From Arachis hypogaea (lineage: Eukaryota; Streptophyta; Magnoliopsida; Fabales; Fabaceae): a stretch of DNA of 64,000 nucleotides. Numbering within the stretch: the first letter of the stretch is position 1; the number at the start of each line of letters is the position of its first letter. This document shows, piece after piece, positions 1 to 9,968 of this stretch. The stretch is from contig NC_092047.1 in NCBI RefSeq assembly GCF_003086295.3, forward strand, positions 62,600,054 to 62,664,053. The letters are read 5' to 3'. The notes beneath the pieces were generated by a model. That model saw nothing but the letters and a program-made list of their open reading frames with translations, searched no databases and was not told where the DNA came from. The position numbers and the translations under genes are program-made.

Positions 1-145
1 TAAAATAAAAACAAAATACATTTAAAACTAACTAGAATAAGTTGAAAACAGGGCAAAAGCAAGGGAGGAGAGGGATGGAGGGGAGGCAGAAGTGTGTTAG
101 GGCTTAATTCAACGTGCAATCAAAATTATGCCCAAAACAGCACTT

Positions 146-488
146 GTGCGTACGCACGTACATGTATGCGTATGCACACAGGATGGAGATGTAAGGGGTG
201 CACCCGCACAAACATGTGTGAACGCACTGAATAGAGAGGCAATTCAGAAGTGTGCGTACGCATAAGGCTGTGTGCATGCACATAAAAGGCGATTTTTTTC
301 AAGAAGAAATAGGTCATGTGTGCGTGCACACATGAGGAGATGCAGACACACAGAGGGAAAAAGGATGGGATGCACACACACAGGGGTGTGTGAGTGCTCC
401 CAACAGAACGGTTGCTACTGGGTGTGTGTACGCACATATGTTAAAACTAGGGGAGGTGTGTGTACGCACAGGTCTGTGCGTATGCACA
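146..488. repeat. Cluster of GTGCGTACGCAC-type palindromes (element D)
   Basis: About ten short palindromic or near-palindromic words of the form GTGCGTACGCAC, GTGTGCGTACGCAT or TGTGTGTACGCACA lie in roughly 340 bp, separated by unrelated sequence. They occupy the same place relative to ORF1 as the CGCGATCG cluster of element C at 34324-34795. Small reading frames across the cluster on both strands are by-products of the repeats. Confidence 0.75.
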
Positions 489-596
489 ATGCTCCGTTTC
501 TACAAAAATTTTAATGTCTATAAGGCATTAAACATGATATCAAACAAAGGTTTTCAACCCCAAAACATATTATTCATCAAAAACACATGATTAAAA

Positions 597-832
597 CTAA
601 AATGCAACTAAACTAAACTAAGCCTATAATCCAATTAAATTAAACCAAACAAAAGGAACAAAATTCAATAAGCAAAAGCTAAAAGAAGAGAGGGGTTAGA
701 AGGATGTTACCATGCTAAAATGCAACTAAACTAAACTAAGCCTATAATCCAATTAAATTAAACCAAACAAAAAGAACAAAATTCAATAAGCAAAAGCTAA
801 AAGAAGAGAGGGGTTAGAAGGATGTTACCATG
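597..832. repeat. 118-bp tandem duplication
   Basis: Two adjacent 118-bp units (597-714 and 715-832) begin with CTAAAATGCAAC and end with GTTACCATG. They differ by a single base as far as I can see, so the duplication is younger than most of the decay around it. Confidence 0.95.
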
Positions 833-849
833 GTAGGGTGTCTCCCACC
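832..849 (-). other. Degenerate post-ORF1 hairpin (element D)
   Basis: Read antisense this is GGTGGG-AGACAC-CCTACC, the counterpart of the perfect hairpin GGTGGG-AGACAA-CCCACC at 34158-34175 in element C. One stem pair is broken here. It lies about 50 bases after the ORF1 stop, as in C. Confidence 0.6.
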
Positions 850-899
850 TAACACTTTTATTTAAAGTCCTTAAGTTGGACTTTTGGGTGAAGCTCACA

Positions 900-1269
900 T
901 CAAGGAGGCTTGTACTTCCATTCATCCTTGAGTTGCCACCCATGTTTGCTCTTCCAAAATCCTCTGGGATCCCAAACAAAGTACCTCAAGCTCTCAAGCA
1001 ATCTCAAGCAAGCAACTGGGACTCAAGATTGTTGGTTGTAGAAGTATATACCCAGATCCCATACTTTAGTTTTCTGGTCATCCTCCTGTTGACCTTCACT
1101 CTTGTACTTGGATGAACAATCTCCCAAACCACCTTTGAAGCACTCAATTAAATCTGGGAATCCTCCTAATTGAACCTTGCACCACACTTGAATGTTACTT
1201 CTTGATTTGGCTTTCTTGGTGAACCTTGCATTCTTGTGGATCCTTCACCATTTAACACTCCAGGAAGGA
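900..1269 (-). pseudogene. ORF1 of element D, C-terminal part (unknown family)
   Basis: Reading antisense from the A1 junction at 1269 down to a stop at 900-902, the translation resembles the C-terminus of ORF1 in element C (end at 34108). Both proteins end in a shared motif: VWDP, then G-F/Y-W, SKH, W, DE, K-KPP and stop. The frame is interrupted by stops, so this is a relic. The N-terminal half lies on the other side of A1 at 11641-12528. I do not recognise the protein family; an acidic N-terminus and this tryptophan-rich C-terminus are its visible hallmarks. It does not resemble Gag, protease, reverse transcriptase or integrase. Confidence 0.65.
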
Positions 1270-2906
1270 TGATGAGCGGATAATTTATACGCTTTTTGGC
1301 ATTGTTTTTACATAGTTTTTAGTATAATTTGATTAGTTTTTAGTATATTTTAATTAGTTTTTAAATAAAAATCACATTTCTGGACTTTACTATGAGTTTG
1401 TGTGTTTTTCTGTGATTTCAGGTATTTTCTGGCTGAAATTGAGGGACTTGAGCAAAAATCATATTCAGAGGCTGAAGAAGGACTGCAGATGCTGTTGGAT
1501 TCTGACCTCCCTGCACTCAAAATGCATTTTCAGGAGCTACAGAAACTTAAATGGCGCGCTCTCAATTGCGTTGGAAACGAGACATCCAGGGCTTTCCTCC
1601 AATGTATAATAGTCCATACTTTGCCCGAGTTTAAATGACTCAAACTGGCGTTCAACGCCAGCTTTCTACCCTATTCTGGAGTTAAACGCCAGAAACAGGT
1701 TACAAACTGGAGTTTAACTCCAAGGAAGACCTCTACACGTGAAAACTTCAATGCTCAGCCCAAGCACACACCAAGTGGGTCCGAAAGTGGATTTCTGCAT
1801 CATTTACTTATTTCTGTAACCCTAGTAACTAGTTTAGTATAAATAGAACTTTTTACTATTGTGTTAGGAATCTCTGGAACACATTATGTAACTTTTACAT
1901 TTTGAGACCTCCATGGGAGGCTGGCGACTTGGCCGTGTCTACCCTATCATCACTTATGTATTTTCAATGGTAGAGTTTCTACACACCATAGATTAAGGTG
2001 TGGAGCTCTGCTGTTCCTCATGAATTAATACAAAGTACTATTGTCTCTCTATTCAATTCAAGCCTATTTCTTCTCTAAGATATTCATACACAAGAACATG
2101 ATGAATGTGATGATTATGTTACGCTCATCACCATTCTCACTTATGAACGCGTGCCTGACAAACACTTCCGTTCTATATGAAAGCAAGCTTGAATGCATAT
2201 CTCTTAGCCTCCTGATCTACGATCAGAGTCTTCGTGGTATAGGCTAGAATTATTGGCGGCCATTCTTGAGGTTCGGAAAGTCTAAACCTTGTCTATGGTA
2301 TTCCGAGTAGGATCTGGGAAGGGATGGATGTGACGAGCTTCGAACTCGCGAGTGCTGGGCGTAGTGACAGACGCAAAAGGATCACTGGATCCTATTCCAA
2401 CATGATCGAGAACCAACAGATGATTAGCCGTGCGGTGACAGCGCATTTGGACCATTTTCACTGAGAGGACGGGATGTAGCCATTGACAACGGTGATGCCC
2501 AACATACAGCTTGCCATGGAAAGGAATATAAATGATCGGATGAAAGTAGTAGGAAAGTAGAGGTTCAGAAGGAACAAAAGCATCTCCATACGCTTATCTG
2601 AAATTCTCACCAATGAATTACATACGTATCTATATCCCATTTTATATTTTAATTATATTTTAATTATCAATTCACCATAACCATTTGAATCCACCTGACT
2701 GAGATTTACAAGGTGACCATAGCTTGTTTCAAGCCGACAATCTCTGTGGGATTGACCCTTACTCACGCAAGGTTTATTACTTGGACGACCCAGTGCACTT
2801 GCTGGTTAGTTGTGCGAAGTTATGACAAAGAATTAAGATTATGAACGTGCATATAAAGTTTTTGATGCCGTTACCAAGGAATGAACGATCACAATTTCGT
2901 GCACCA
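1270..2906 (+). repeat. 5' LTR of A1
   Basis: This 1637-bp LTR is about 35 bp shorter than its partner (9969-11640), mainly because it lacks one palindrome-containing unit of about 31 bp present at 10385-10415. A CTGGCGTTCAACGCCAG palindrome lies at 1645-1661. A TATAAATA box at 1838-1845 marks the likely promoter. The hairpin downstream of the TATA box (about 1922-1935) is degraded. The LTR ends at 2906, four bases past the last GTGCA, as fixed by the target duplication of sister copy A2. Confidence 0.9.
1838..1845 (+). promoter_or_regulatory. TATA box of A1 5' LTR
   Basis: TATAAATA sits about 180 bp downstream of the LTR palindromes and is conserved at 10568-10575, 42096-42103 and 50312-50319 in the other LTRs of this family. 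It probably sets the start of the element RNA, making the sequence upstream U3. Confidence 0.7.
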
Positions 2907-2912
2907 AGTTTT

Positions 2913-2930
2913 TGGCGCCGTTGCTGGGGA
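2913..2930 (+). other. Primer binding site, tRNA-Asp type (A1)
   Basis: TGGCGCCGTTGCTGGGGA is complementary to the 3' end of plant tRNA-Asp (GTC) with one mismatch. The A2, B and C copies carry the perfect version. It starts six bases after the LTR end. This primer choice is typical of Athila/Tat-like Ty3-gypsy elements. Confidence 0.85.
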
Positions 2931-4801
2931 TTGTTTGAGTTTGGACAACTGACGGTTCATCTTGCTGCTCAGATTAGGTAATTTTATTTTAATTTTAAGT
3001 TTTTGTTTTTATTCTTTTTATTTTCAAAAAATTTTCAAAAAAAAATTTATAAATTATTCTATGTTCTTCAAAATTTTTAAGAAGGAATTCTAGAGTTTCT
3101 TCATGATCTGTTGAAGCCAGGCTGGCTGTCAAGCCATGTCTATTTTTTTGGACTGAGGCCTCCACTTATCATGGCAAGAGCCCTTGGACTCTCATATAAT
3201 CAGCTGTTATATGCCTGATTTATATCTGCTGAAGCTTGGCTGGCCATTGGCCATGTCTAGTGTTTTGGACCGGAGCTTTCACTAAAAGCTTGGCTGGCTA
3301 GTAAGCCATGTCTAATTTCTGGACTGGAGCTTTAGACTAACATTGCATGATTCCTGGAATTCTCATTAAAAAATATTTTGAAATCCTTATTTTCCTTTTT
3401 CAAAATAATTTTTGAAAAATTAAAAAAAAATTTTAAAATCAATAAAACCAAAAATAATTTTGTGTTTCTTGTTTGAGTTTTGTGTCAATTTTTAAGTTTG
3501 GTGTCAATTGCATCTTGTTAATTTCATTAAAATTTTCGAAAACTCATGCATGATGTTCTTCATAATCTTCAAGTTGTTCTTGATGATTTGCTTTGTTTGA
3601 TCTTTGCATTTTTATGTTTTGTGTCTTTCCTTGTTTTTCATATGCATTTTCAATTTGTTAATGTCTAAAGTTTGAAAATCTCTAAGTTTGGTGTCTTGCA
3701 TGTTTTTCTTTTCTTAAAAATTTTCAAAAATAAGTTCTTGGTGTTCATCTTGACATTCAAAGTGTTCTTGGTGTTCATCTTGACATTCATAGTGTTTTTG
3801 CATGCATCATTTGTTTTGATCCAAAATTTTCATGTATTAAGTCTTTTTGATGTTTTTCTCTTGCACCATTAAAATTTCAAAAATAAAAAAAATATCTTTC
3901 CCTTATTCTCTCATAAATTTTCAAAAATTTGAGTTGACTTTTTCAAAACTTTTTAAAATTTAGTTGTTTCTTATGAGTCAAGTCAAATTTTCAATTTAAA
4001 AATTCTATCTTTTTCAAATCATTTTCATTTTTTCTTTCATAATTTCGAAATTTTCAAAATTTATTTTCAAAATCTTTTTCTTATTTCTATTTCATATTTT
4101 CGAAATTAATGCTAACAATTAATGTGATTGATTCAAAACATTTTAAGTTTGTTACTTGCCTAGTAAGAAAGGTTCAATCTTTAAATTTTAAAATCATATC
4201 TTTTTGTTTCTTGTTAGTCAAGTAATCAACTTTAATTTTCAAAATCAAATATTTTTAAATTTCTTTTTCAAATCTTTTCTCAAAATAAATTTCAATCACA
4301 TCTTTTTCAAAATCAATTTCAAAATCTTTTCTAACCACTTATCTTTTCAAAATTGATTTTCAAATCTTTTTCAAATAACCGCTTAACTTTTTGTTTGATT
4401 TTAAAAGTTTACTATTTCAATCATATCTCTTTCAAAACCACCTAACTACTTTTCTCTCTCTTATTTTCGAAAATTACTAACCCCTTTTTCAAAATTTGTT
4501 TTAATTAACTAATTGTCTTAAATTTTAATTTAATTTCCCATCTTAAATTTCGAATTTAAAAACAAAAAAATATTTTTCATTTTATTTTTAATTTTTGAAT
4601 TTTCCTCTCTCTCAACTCCTTCTATATATTTATCTACTAACACTTCTTTTCTACTCAAAAATTCGAACTAACTCTTCTCCTCTGTGTTCGAATTCTTATC
4701 TTTTCTTTCTTCCATCCTTCTCTTCTTATACTCATATAAGGAATCTCTATACTGTGACATAGAGGATTCCATATTTTCTTTTCTGTTCTCTTCTTTTTCA
4801 T
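2931..4801 (+). other. Long T-rich leader of A1
   Basis: About 1.9 kb without a gene separates the primer site from Gag. The first 400 bp hold three diverged repeats, each with a TGGCY...RGCCA hairpin followed by TGTCT (3123-3136, 3241-3253, 3295-3308). The rest is strongly T-rich on this strand, with many TTTTCAAAAT words, and contains AAGTTTGGTGT at 3494 and 3684. Tiny reading frames here are not conserved in A2. Confidence 0.75.
3123..3308 (+). other. Leader hairpin array of A1
   Basis: Three hairpins are TGGCT-GTCA-AGCCA (3123-3136), TGGCC-ATT-GGCCA (3241-3253) and TGGCT-AGTA-AGCCA (3295-3308). Each is followed by TGTCT and then by a GGACYGRRGC segment. The C-G to T-A exchange in the closing pair keeps the stem intact while the loops differ. 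The same device occurs in the LTR at 10652-10665. Confidence 0.7.
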
Positions 4802-7140
4802 ATGAGCAGGAACAAGGATAAGAACATTCTTGTTGAAGCTGATCCTGAACCTGAAAGGACTCTGAAGAGGAAGCTAAGGGAAGCTAAAGCACAACTCTCT
4901 GGAGAAAATCTGACAGAAATTTTCAAAAAAGAAGTAGACATGGCCGAAAATAATAATAATGGTGGAGATGCAAGGAAGATGCTTGGTGACTTTATTGCAC
5001 CAAATTCCAACTTACATGGAAGAAGCATCTCAATTCCTGCCATTGGAGCAAACAATTTTGAGCTAAAGCCTCAATTAGTTTCTCTGCTGCAACAGAATTG
5101 CAAGTTTCATGGACTTCCATCAGAAGATCCTTTCAGTTCTTAACTGAATTCTTGTAAATCTGTGATACTGTTAAGACCAATGGGGTTGATCCCGAGGTCT
5201 ACAAGCTTATGCTTTTCCCATTTGCTGTAAGAGACAGAGCTAGAATATGGTTGGACTCTCAACCTAAAGATAGTCTGAACTCTTGGGATAAGCTGGTCAC
5301 GGCTTTGTTAGCCAAGTTCTTTCCTCCTCAAAAGATTAGCAAGCTTAGAGTGGATGTTCAAACCTTCAAACAGAAAGAAGGTGAATCCCTCTATGAAGCT
5401 TGGGAGAGATACAAGCAACTGACCAAAAATTGTCCTTCTGACATGCTTTCAGAATGGACCATCCTGGATATATTCTATGATGGTCTGTCTGAATTATCAA
5501 AGATGTCATTGGACTATTCTGCAGGTGGATCCATTCACCTAAAGAAAACGCCTGCAGAAGCTCAGAAACTCATTGACATGGTTGCAAATAACCAGTTCAT
5601 GTACACTTCTAAAAGGAATCCTGTGAGTAATGGGACACCTCAGAGGAAGGGAGTTCTTGAAAATGATACTCTGAATGCCATATTGGCTCAGAATAAAATA
5701 TTAATTCAGCAAGTTAATATGATTTTTCAGAGTCTGAATGGATTGCAAGCTACATCCAACAGTACTAAAGAAGCATCTTCTGAAGAAGAAGCTTATGATC
5801 CTGAGAACCCTGCAATAGCATAGATGAATTACATGGAAGAACCCTATGGAAACACCTATAATTCCTCATGGAGAAATCATCCAAATTTCTCATGGAAGGA
5901 TCAACAAAAGCCTCAACAAGGCTTTAATAATGGTGGAAGAAACAGGTTTAGCAATAGCAAGCCTTTTCCATCATCCTCTCTGCAACAGACAGAGAATTCT
6001 GAGCAGAATCCATCTAGCTTAGCAAATATAGTCTCTAATCTATCTAAGGCCACTCTAAGTTTCATGAATGAAATAAGGTCCTCCATTAGAAATTTGGAGG
6101 CACAAGTGGGCCAGCTGAGTAAAAGAGTCACTGAAACTCCTCCTAGTACTCTCCCAAGCAATACAGAAGAGAATCTAAAAAGAGAGTGCAAGGTCATAAC
6201 CTTACTTGGTGTGGCCGAACCCAGAGAGGAGGAGAAGGACGTGAATCCTAGTAAGGAAGACCTCCTGGGACATCCATTGACCTATAAGGAGTTTTTCTTT
6301 GAGGAACCAAAGGAATCTGAGGCTTATCTAGAGACCATAGAGATTCCATTGAACCTCCTTTTACCATTCATGAGCTCTGATGACTATTCTTCCTCTGAAG
6401 AGGATGAAGACATCAGTGAAGAGCAGGTTGCTAAGTATCTAGGAGCCATCATGAAGTTGAATGCCAGTTTATTTGGTAATGATAATTGGGAGGATGAACC
6501 CCCCTTGTTCACCAATGAACTGAGTGCATTGATAAGGCAGACATTGCCTCAGAAGAAACCGGATCCCGGAAAGTTCTTCATACCTTGTACCATAGGCACC
6601 ATGACCTTTGAGAAGGCTCTGTGGGACCTTGGGTCAGGGATAAACCTCATGCCACTCTCTGTAATGGAGAAACTGGGAATCTTTGAGGTACAAGATGTAA
6701 GAATCTCACTAGAGATGGCAGACAAATCAATAAAATAGGCTTATGGATTAGTAGAAGACTTGTTAGTAAAGATTGAAAGCCTTTACATCCCTGCTGATTT
6801 CATAATCCTAGACACTGGGAAGGATGAGGATGAATCCATCATCCTTGGAAGACCCTTCCTAGCCACAGCAAAAGCTGTGATTGATGTGGACAGAGGAGAG
6901 TTGGTCCTTCAACTAAATGAGGACAACCTTGTGTTTAAAACTCAAGGATCTCCTTCTGTAACCATGGAGAGGAAGCATGAAAAGCTTCTCTCACTGCAGA
7001 GTCAACCAAAGCCCCCACAGTCAAACTCTAAGTTTGGTGTTAGGAGGCCACAACCAAACTCTAAGTTTGGTGTTGAACCCCCACATTCAAACTCTAAGTT
7101 TGGTGTTGAGAGGTCCCAACAATGCTCTGAATATCTGTGA
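4802..7140 (+). pseudogene. gag-pro: Gag-protease polyprotein of A1 (broken)
   Basis: The frame starts at the conserved ATG of MSRNKDKNIL, the same start used in A2. It resembles a Ty3-gypsy Gag (PF03732-type core with RDRARIWLDSQP, AWERYK and DIFYDGLSE) followed by an asparagine- and serine-rich segment and an aspartic protease region (DLGSGINLMPLSV, then GRPFLA). Against A2 it has a one-base deletion near 5133, C-to-T changes giving a stop near 5156, a stop at 5821-5823 and a UAG at 6736-6738. The last stop occurs at the same codon in A2. No CCHC zinc knuckle is present, although the segment that usually follows it (NSSWRNHPNFSW) is. The protein ends with three NSKFGV repeats. It would have formed particles and cleaved the polyprotein; no polymerase follows. 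Confidence 0.85.
7022..7107 (+). repeat. 33-bp tandem repeat encoding NSKFGV (A1)
   Basis: Three units spaced exactly 33 bp apart (starting 7022, 7055 and 7088) begin CAAACTCTAAGTTTGGTGTT. In the protease frame each encodes NSKFGV plus five variable residues. The same three units occur in A2 at 47289-47374. Each unit carries the 11-mer AAGTTTGGTGT that also precedes the 3' LTR. Confidence 0.9.
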
Positions 7141-7350
7141 GGCTCCATGAGAGCTCACTGTCAAGCGATTGACATTAAAGAAGTGCTTGTTGGAAGGCAA
7201 ACTAATGTTATTTAACTATATTTAATTATTTTTCATTTCTATTTTATGTTTTTTTAGGTTGATGATCATGTGAAGTCACGAAAACTACTGAAAAATTAAA
7301 AACAGAATGAAAAACTGCATTAAAAACAGCTCACCCTAGAGGAAGAGCTT
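7141..7350 (+). other. Spacer after Gag-protease with degenerate post-ORF1 hairpin
   Basis: About 210 bp without a gene. Near 7188 lies a decayed copy (TTGGAAGGCAAACTAA) of the hairpin that is intact in A2 at 47457-47472 and in B at 27645-27662. I see nothing else here. Confidence 0.55.
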
Positions 7351-7590
7351 ACTGGCGTTTAAACGCCAGTAAGAAGCATCAAACTGGCGTTTAACGCCAG
7401 AAAAAAGTATCAAACTGGCGTTAAACGCCAGAAACAAGCACCAGACTGGTGTTTAATGCCATAACAGAGCATGGAAGTGGCGTTAAATGCCAGAAACAAG
7501 CAGCAAGCTGGCATTTAACGCCAGAAACATGCAGCAAGCTGCCGTTTAACGCCAGACTTGCATTCTAAGGGCGTTTTGTACGCCTACTTG
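7351..7590. repeat. CTGGCGTTTAACGCCAG palindrome cluster, internal (A1)
   Basis: About six imperfect to perfect palindromes built on CTGGCGTT-AACGCCAG lie at intervals of about 35 bp; the first (7351-7370) is a perfect 20-bp palindrome. The same word occurs in the U3 part of this family's LTRs. The cluster ends about 240 bp before a TATA box and about 430 bp before ORF2. Confidence 0.9.
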
Positions 7591-7824
7591 GAGCAGGGAT
7601 GTTAAATCCTTGAGCCCTCTAGATCTGTGGACCCCACAGGATCCCCACTACCCTACCTCTTCTTCTCTCCTCTTCACACCTTTTCATAACTCTCTTCCCC
7701 AAATACCCTTAACCACTCACATCCATCCACTCTTCCCCATAAACCCCACCTACCTCCAAAATTCAAATTTTTTTCCCTCCCAAACCCAACCCTAATGGCC
7801 GAAACCTACCCTTCCCCCCACCCC

Positions 7825-7832
7825 TATATAAA
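7825..7832 (+). promoter_or_regulatory. Putative internal TATA box before ORF2 (A1)
   Basis: TATATAAA followed by CCCCTCA lies 192 bp upstream of ORF2 and downstream of the internal palindrome cluster. Element C has TATAAA followed by the same CCCCTCA at 34802-34814 in the equivalent place. A pyrimidine-rich leader (about 7850-7950) follows. A2 has lost the TATA word. Confidence 0.5.
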
Positions 7833-7951
7833 CCCCTCAACACTACTCTATTTTCACACATTACAACCACCACTTCTCCCCCTTGGCCGAATACACTCTC
7901 TCCCTCCATCTCCTCTATTTTCTTCTTTTTCTACTACTTTCTTTCTTTTTT

Positions 7952-7967
7952 TGCTCAAGGACGAGCA
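7952..7967 (+). other. AGGA-loop hairpin upstream of ORF2 (A1)
   Basis: TGCTC-AAGGAC-GAGCA, or the same stem with an A-C mismatch closing an AGGA loop. The A2 counterpart at 48107-48124 is a perfect 7-bp stem. It belongs to the hairpin class found before the 3' LTRs. Confidence 0.6.
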
Positions 7968-8023
7968 TACCTTTTAATTTTGGTATGGTAAAAGCATTGC
8001 TTTTTGTTTTTCCATAACCATCA

Positions 8024-8801
8024 ATGGCACCTAAGGCCAGAGAAACCTCAAGAAAGAGGAAAGGGAAGGCAATTGCTTTCACCTCTGAGTCATGGGAGAT
8101 GGAGGGATTCATCTCAAAGGTCCATCAAGACCACTTCTATGAAGTTGTGGCCAAGAAAAAGGTGATCCCTGAGGTCCCTTTTAAGCTCAAAAAGAGCGAA
8201 TATCCGGAGATCCGACAAGAGATTAGAAGAAGAGGATAGGAAGTTCTCTCTAATCCTATTCAACAAGTCGGGATCTTACCGGGCCACCATGATCCATAGT
8301 ATCATGATTGGGGAGGAAGTGGAAGTTCATGAGATTATACCTCAAGAACTCTACAAGGTGGCTGACAAGTCCTCCACTTTGGCAAGGTTAGCCTTTCCTC
8401 ACCTCATTTGCCACCTCTGCAATTCGGCTAGAATTGACATAGAGGGAGACATCCTCATTGATGAGGACAAGCCCATCACTAAGAAAAGGATGAAGCAAAC
8501 AAGAGATCATGGACCTCAACAAGAGCATGAGGAAATTCCTCACCATGAAATCCCTGAGATGCCTCAAGGGATGCACTTCCCTCCACAAAACTATTAGGAG
8601 CAAATCAACACTTTCCTAGGAGAATTAAGTTTCAACATGGGACAACTGAGGATGGGGCACCAAGAGCACTTCGTCATCCTCCATGAGATTAGAGAAGATC
8701 AAAGAGCTATGAGGGAGGAGCAACAAAGACAAGGAAGAGACATAGAGGAGCTCAAGAGCAACATTGGTTCTTCAAGAAGAGGAAGACGTCACCCTCACTA
8801 A
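8024..8801 (+). pseudogene. ORF2 of A1: PF20167-like 'putative plant transposon protein' (broken)
   Basis: The N-terminus (MAPKARETSRKRKGKAIAF) is a basic patch like a nuclear localisation signal. It is followed by a segment ending in the RRRGW-type motif of this family, here RRRG and stop (TGG to TAG). After a frameshift and an apparent internal deletion the homologous frame resumes before 8289 (IMIGEEVEVHEIIPQ, then AFPHLICHLC). It ends in a charged coiled-coil-like tail (EIREDQRAMREEQQRQ) with stop at 8799. A further TGG-to-TAG stop lies near 8596. The arrangement parallels the better preserved ORF2 of element C (36188-37606), but this is only moderate similarity judged by eye. The molecular function of the family is unknown. 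I see no signal peptide or membrane segment. Confidence 0.65.
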
Positions 8802-9930
8802 GGTGGACCCGTTCCTTAATCTCCTTGTTCTTATTTTTCTCTGTTTTTCGTTTACTATGCTTCATGTTTAATTATGTTTGTGTCTTTACTATATGATCAT
8901 TAGTGTTTAAGTGTCCATGTCTTAAAGCTATGAATGTCCTATGAATCCATCACCTCTCTTAAATGAAAAATGCTTTAATTACAAAAGAACAAGAAGTACA
9001 TGAATTTCGAATTCATCCTTGAAATTAGTTTAATTATTTTGATGTGGTGACAATACTTTTTGTTTTCTGAATGAATGCTTGAACAGTGCATATGTCTTTT
9101 GAATTTGTTGTTTATGAATGTTAAATATGTTGGCTCTTGAAAGAATGATGAAAAAGAGAAATGTTATTGATAATCTGAAAAATCATAAAATTGATTCTTG
9201 AAGCAAGAAAAAGCAGTGAATATAAAAGCTTGCGAAAAAAAAGAAAAGAAAATTGGCGAAAAAAAAGAGAAAAAAAAGAAAAGAAAGAAAAAGAAAAAGC
9301 AAGCAGAAAAAGCCAAGAGCTCTTTAAACCAAAAGGCAAGAGCAAAAAGCCAGTAACCCTTTAAACCAAAACGCAAGGGTAAAAGGGATCCAAGGCTTTG
9401 AGCATCAGTGGATAGGAGGGCCCAAAGGAATAAAATCCTGGCCTAAGCGGCTAAACCAAGCTGTCCCTAACCATGTACTTGTGGCGTGAAGGTGTCAAGT
9501 GAAAACTTGAGACTAAGCGGTTAAAGTCGAGGTCCAGAGCAAAAGAGTGTACTTAAGAACCCTGGACACCTCTAACTAGGGACTCTAGCAAAGCTGAGTC
9601 ATAATCTGAAAAGGTTCACCCAGTTATGTGTCTGTGGCATTTATGTATCCGGTGGTAATACTGGAAAATAAAGTGCTTAGGGCCACGGCCAAGACACATA
9701 AAGCAGCTGTGTTCAAAAATTAACATACTGAACTAGGAGAATCAATAACACTATCTAAATTCTAAGTTCCTATAGATGCCAATCATTATGAACTTCAAAG
9801 GATGAAGTGAGATGCCAAAACTATTCAAAGGCAAAAAGCTACTAGTCCCGCTCATCTGATTGGAGCTAAGTTTCATTGATGGTTTGGAATTGATAGTATA
9901 TTCTCTTCTTTTTATCCTATTTGATTTTCA
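8802..9930 (+). other. 3' non-coding region of A1
   Basis: About 1.1 kb follows ORF2 without a gene. 9216-9305 is almost pure purine (A with G), which creates spurious minus-strand reading frames rich in phenylalanine. The remainder is closely matched by A2 48567-49673, so it is a conserved untranslated part of the element. Confidence 0.75.
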
Positions 9931-9968
9931 GTTGCTTGGGGACAAGCAACAATTTAAGTTTGGTGTTG
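9931..9968 (+). other. GGGA-loop hairpin and 3' tract before the A1 3' LTR
   Basis: GTTGCTTG-GGGA-CAAGCAAC (9931-9950) is a perfect 8-bp hairpin. It is followed by AATTTAAGTTTGGTGTTG, which directly abuts the LTR and must act as the plus-strand primer tract although T bases interrupt it. The same unit occurs in A2 (49674-49711) and B (29119-29155). Confidence 0.8.

Larger units (their letters stand above)
1..1269 (-). mobile_element. Element D, left arm (antisense non-autonomous LTR element)
   Basis: This is the 3' portion, in antisense, of an element that continues at 11641-12528 on the other side of A1. It holds the C-terminal end of ORF1 (900-1269), a degenerate hairpin just after ORF1 (832-849), a 118-bp tandem duplication (597-832) and a palindrome cluster (146-488). 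The order matches element C (ORF1 end, hairpin, palindrome cluster, ORF2), so ORF2 of D would lie left of the window. Positions 1-120 and 490-596 are A-rich and I see nothing else in them. Confidence 0.75.

Noticed and set aside
8024..8801. ORF2 of family A as an envelope gene
   Set aside because: No signal peptide, membrane segment or cleavage site is visible, and the pattern resembles PF20167-type proteins instead.
9121..9376. Minus-strand frames rich in phenylalanine
   Set aside because: They are the complement of a purine-only stretch and are not conserved as frames in A2.
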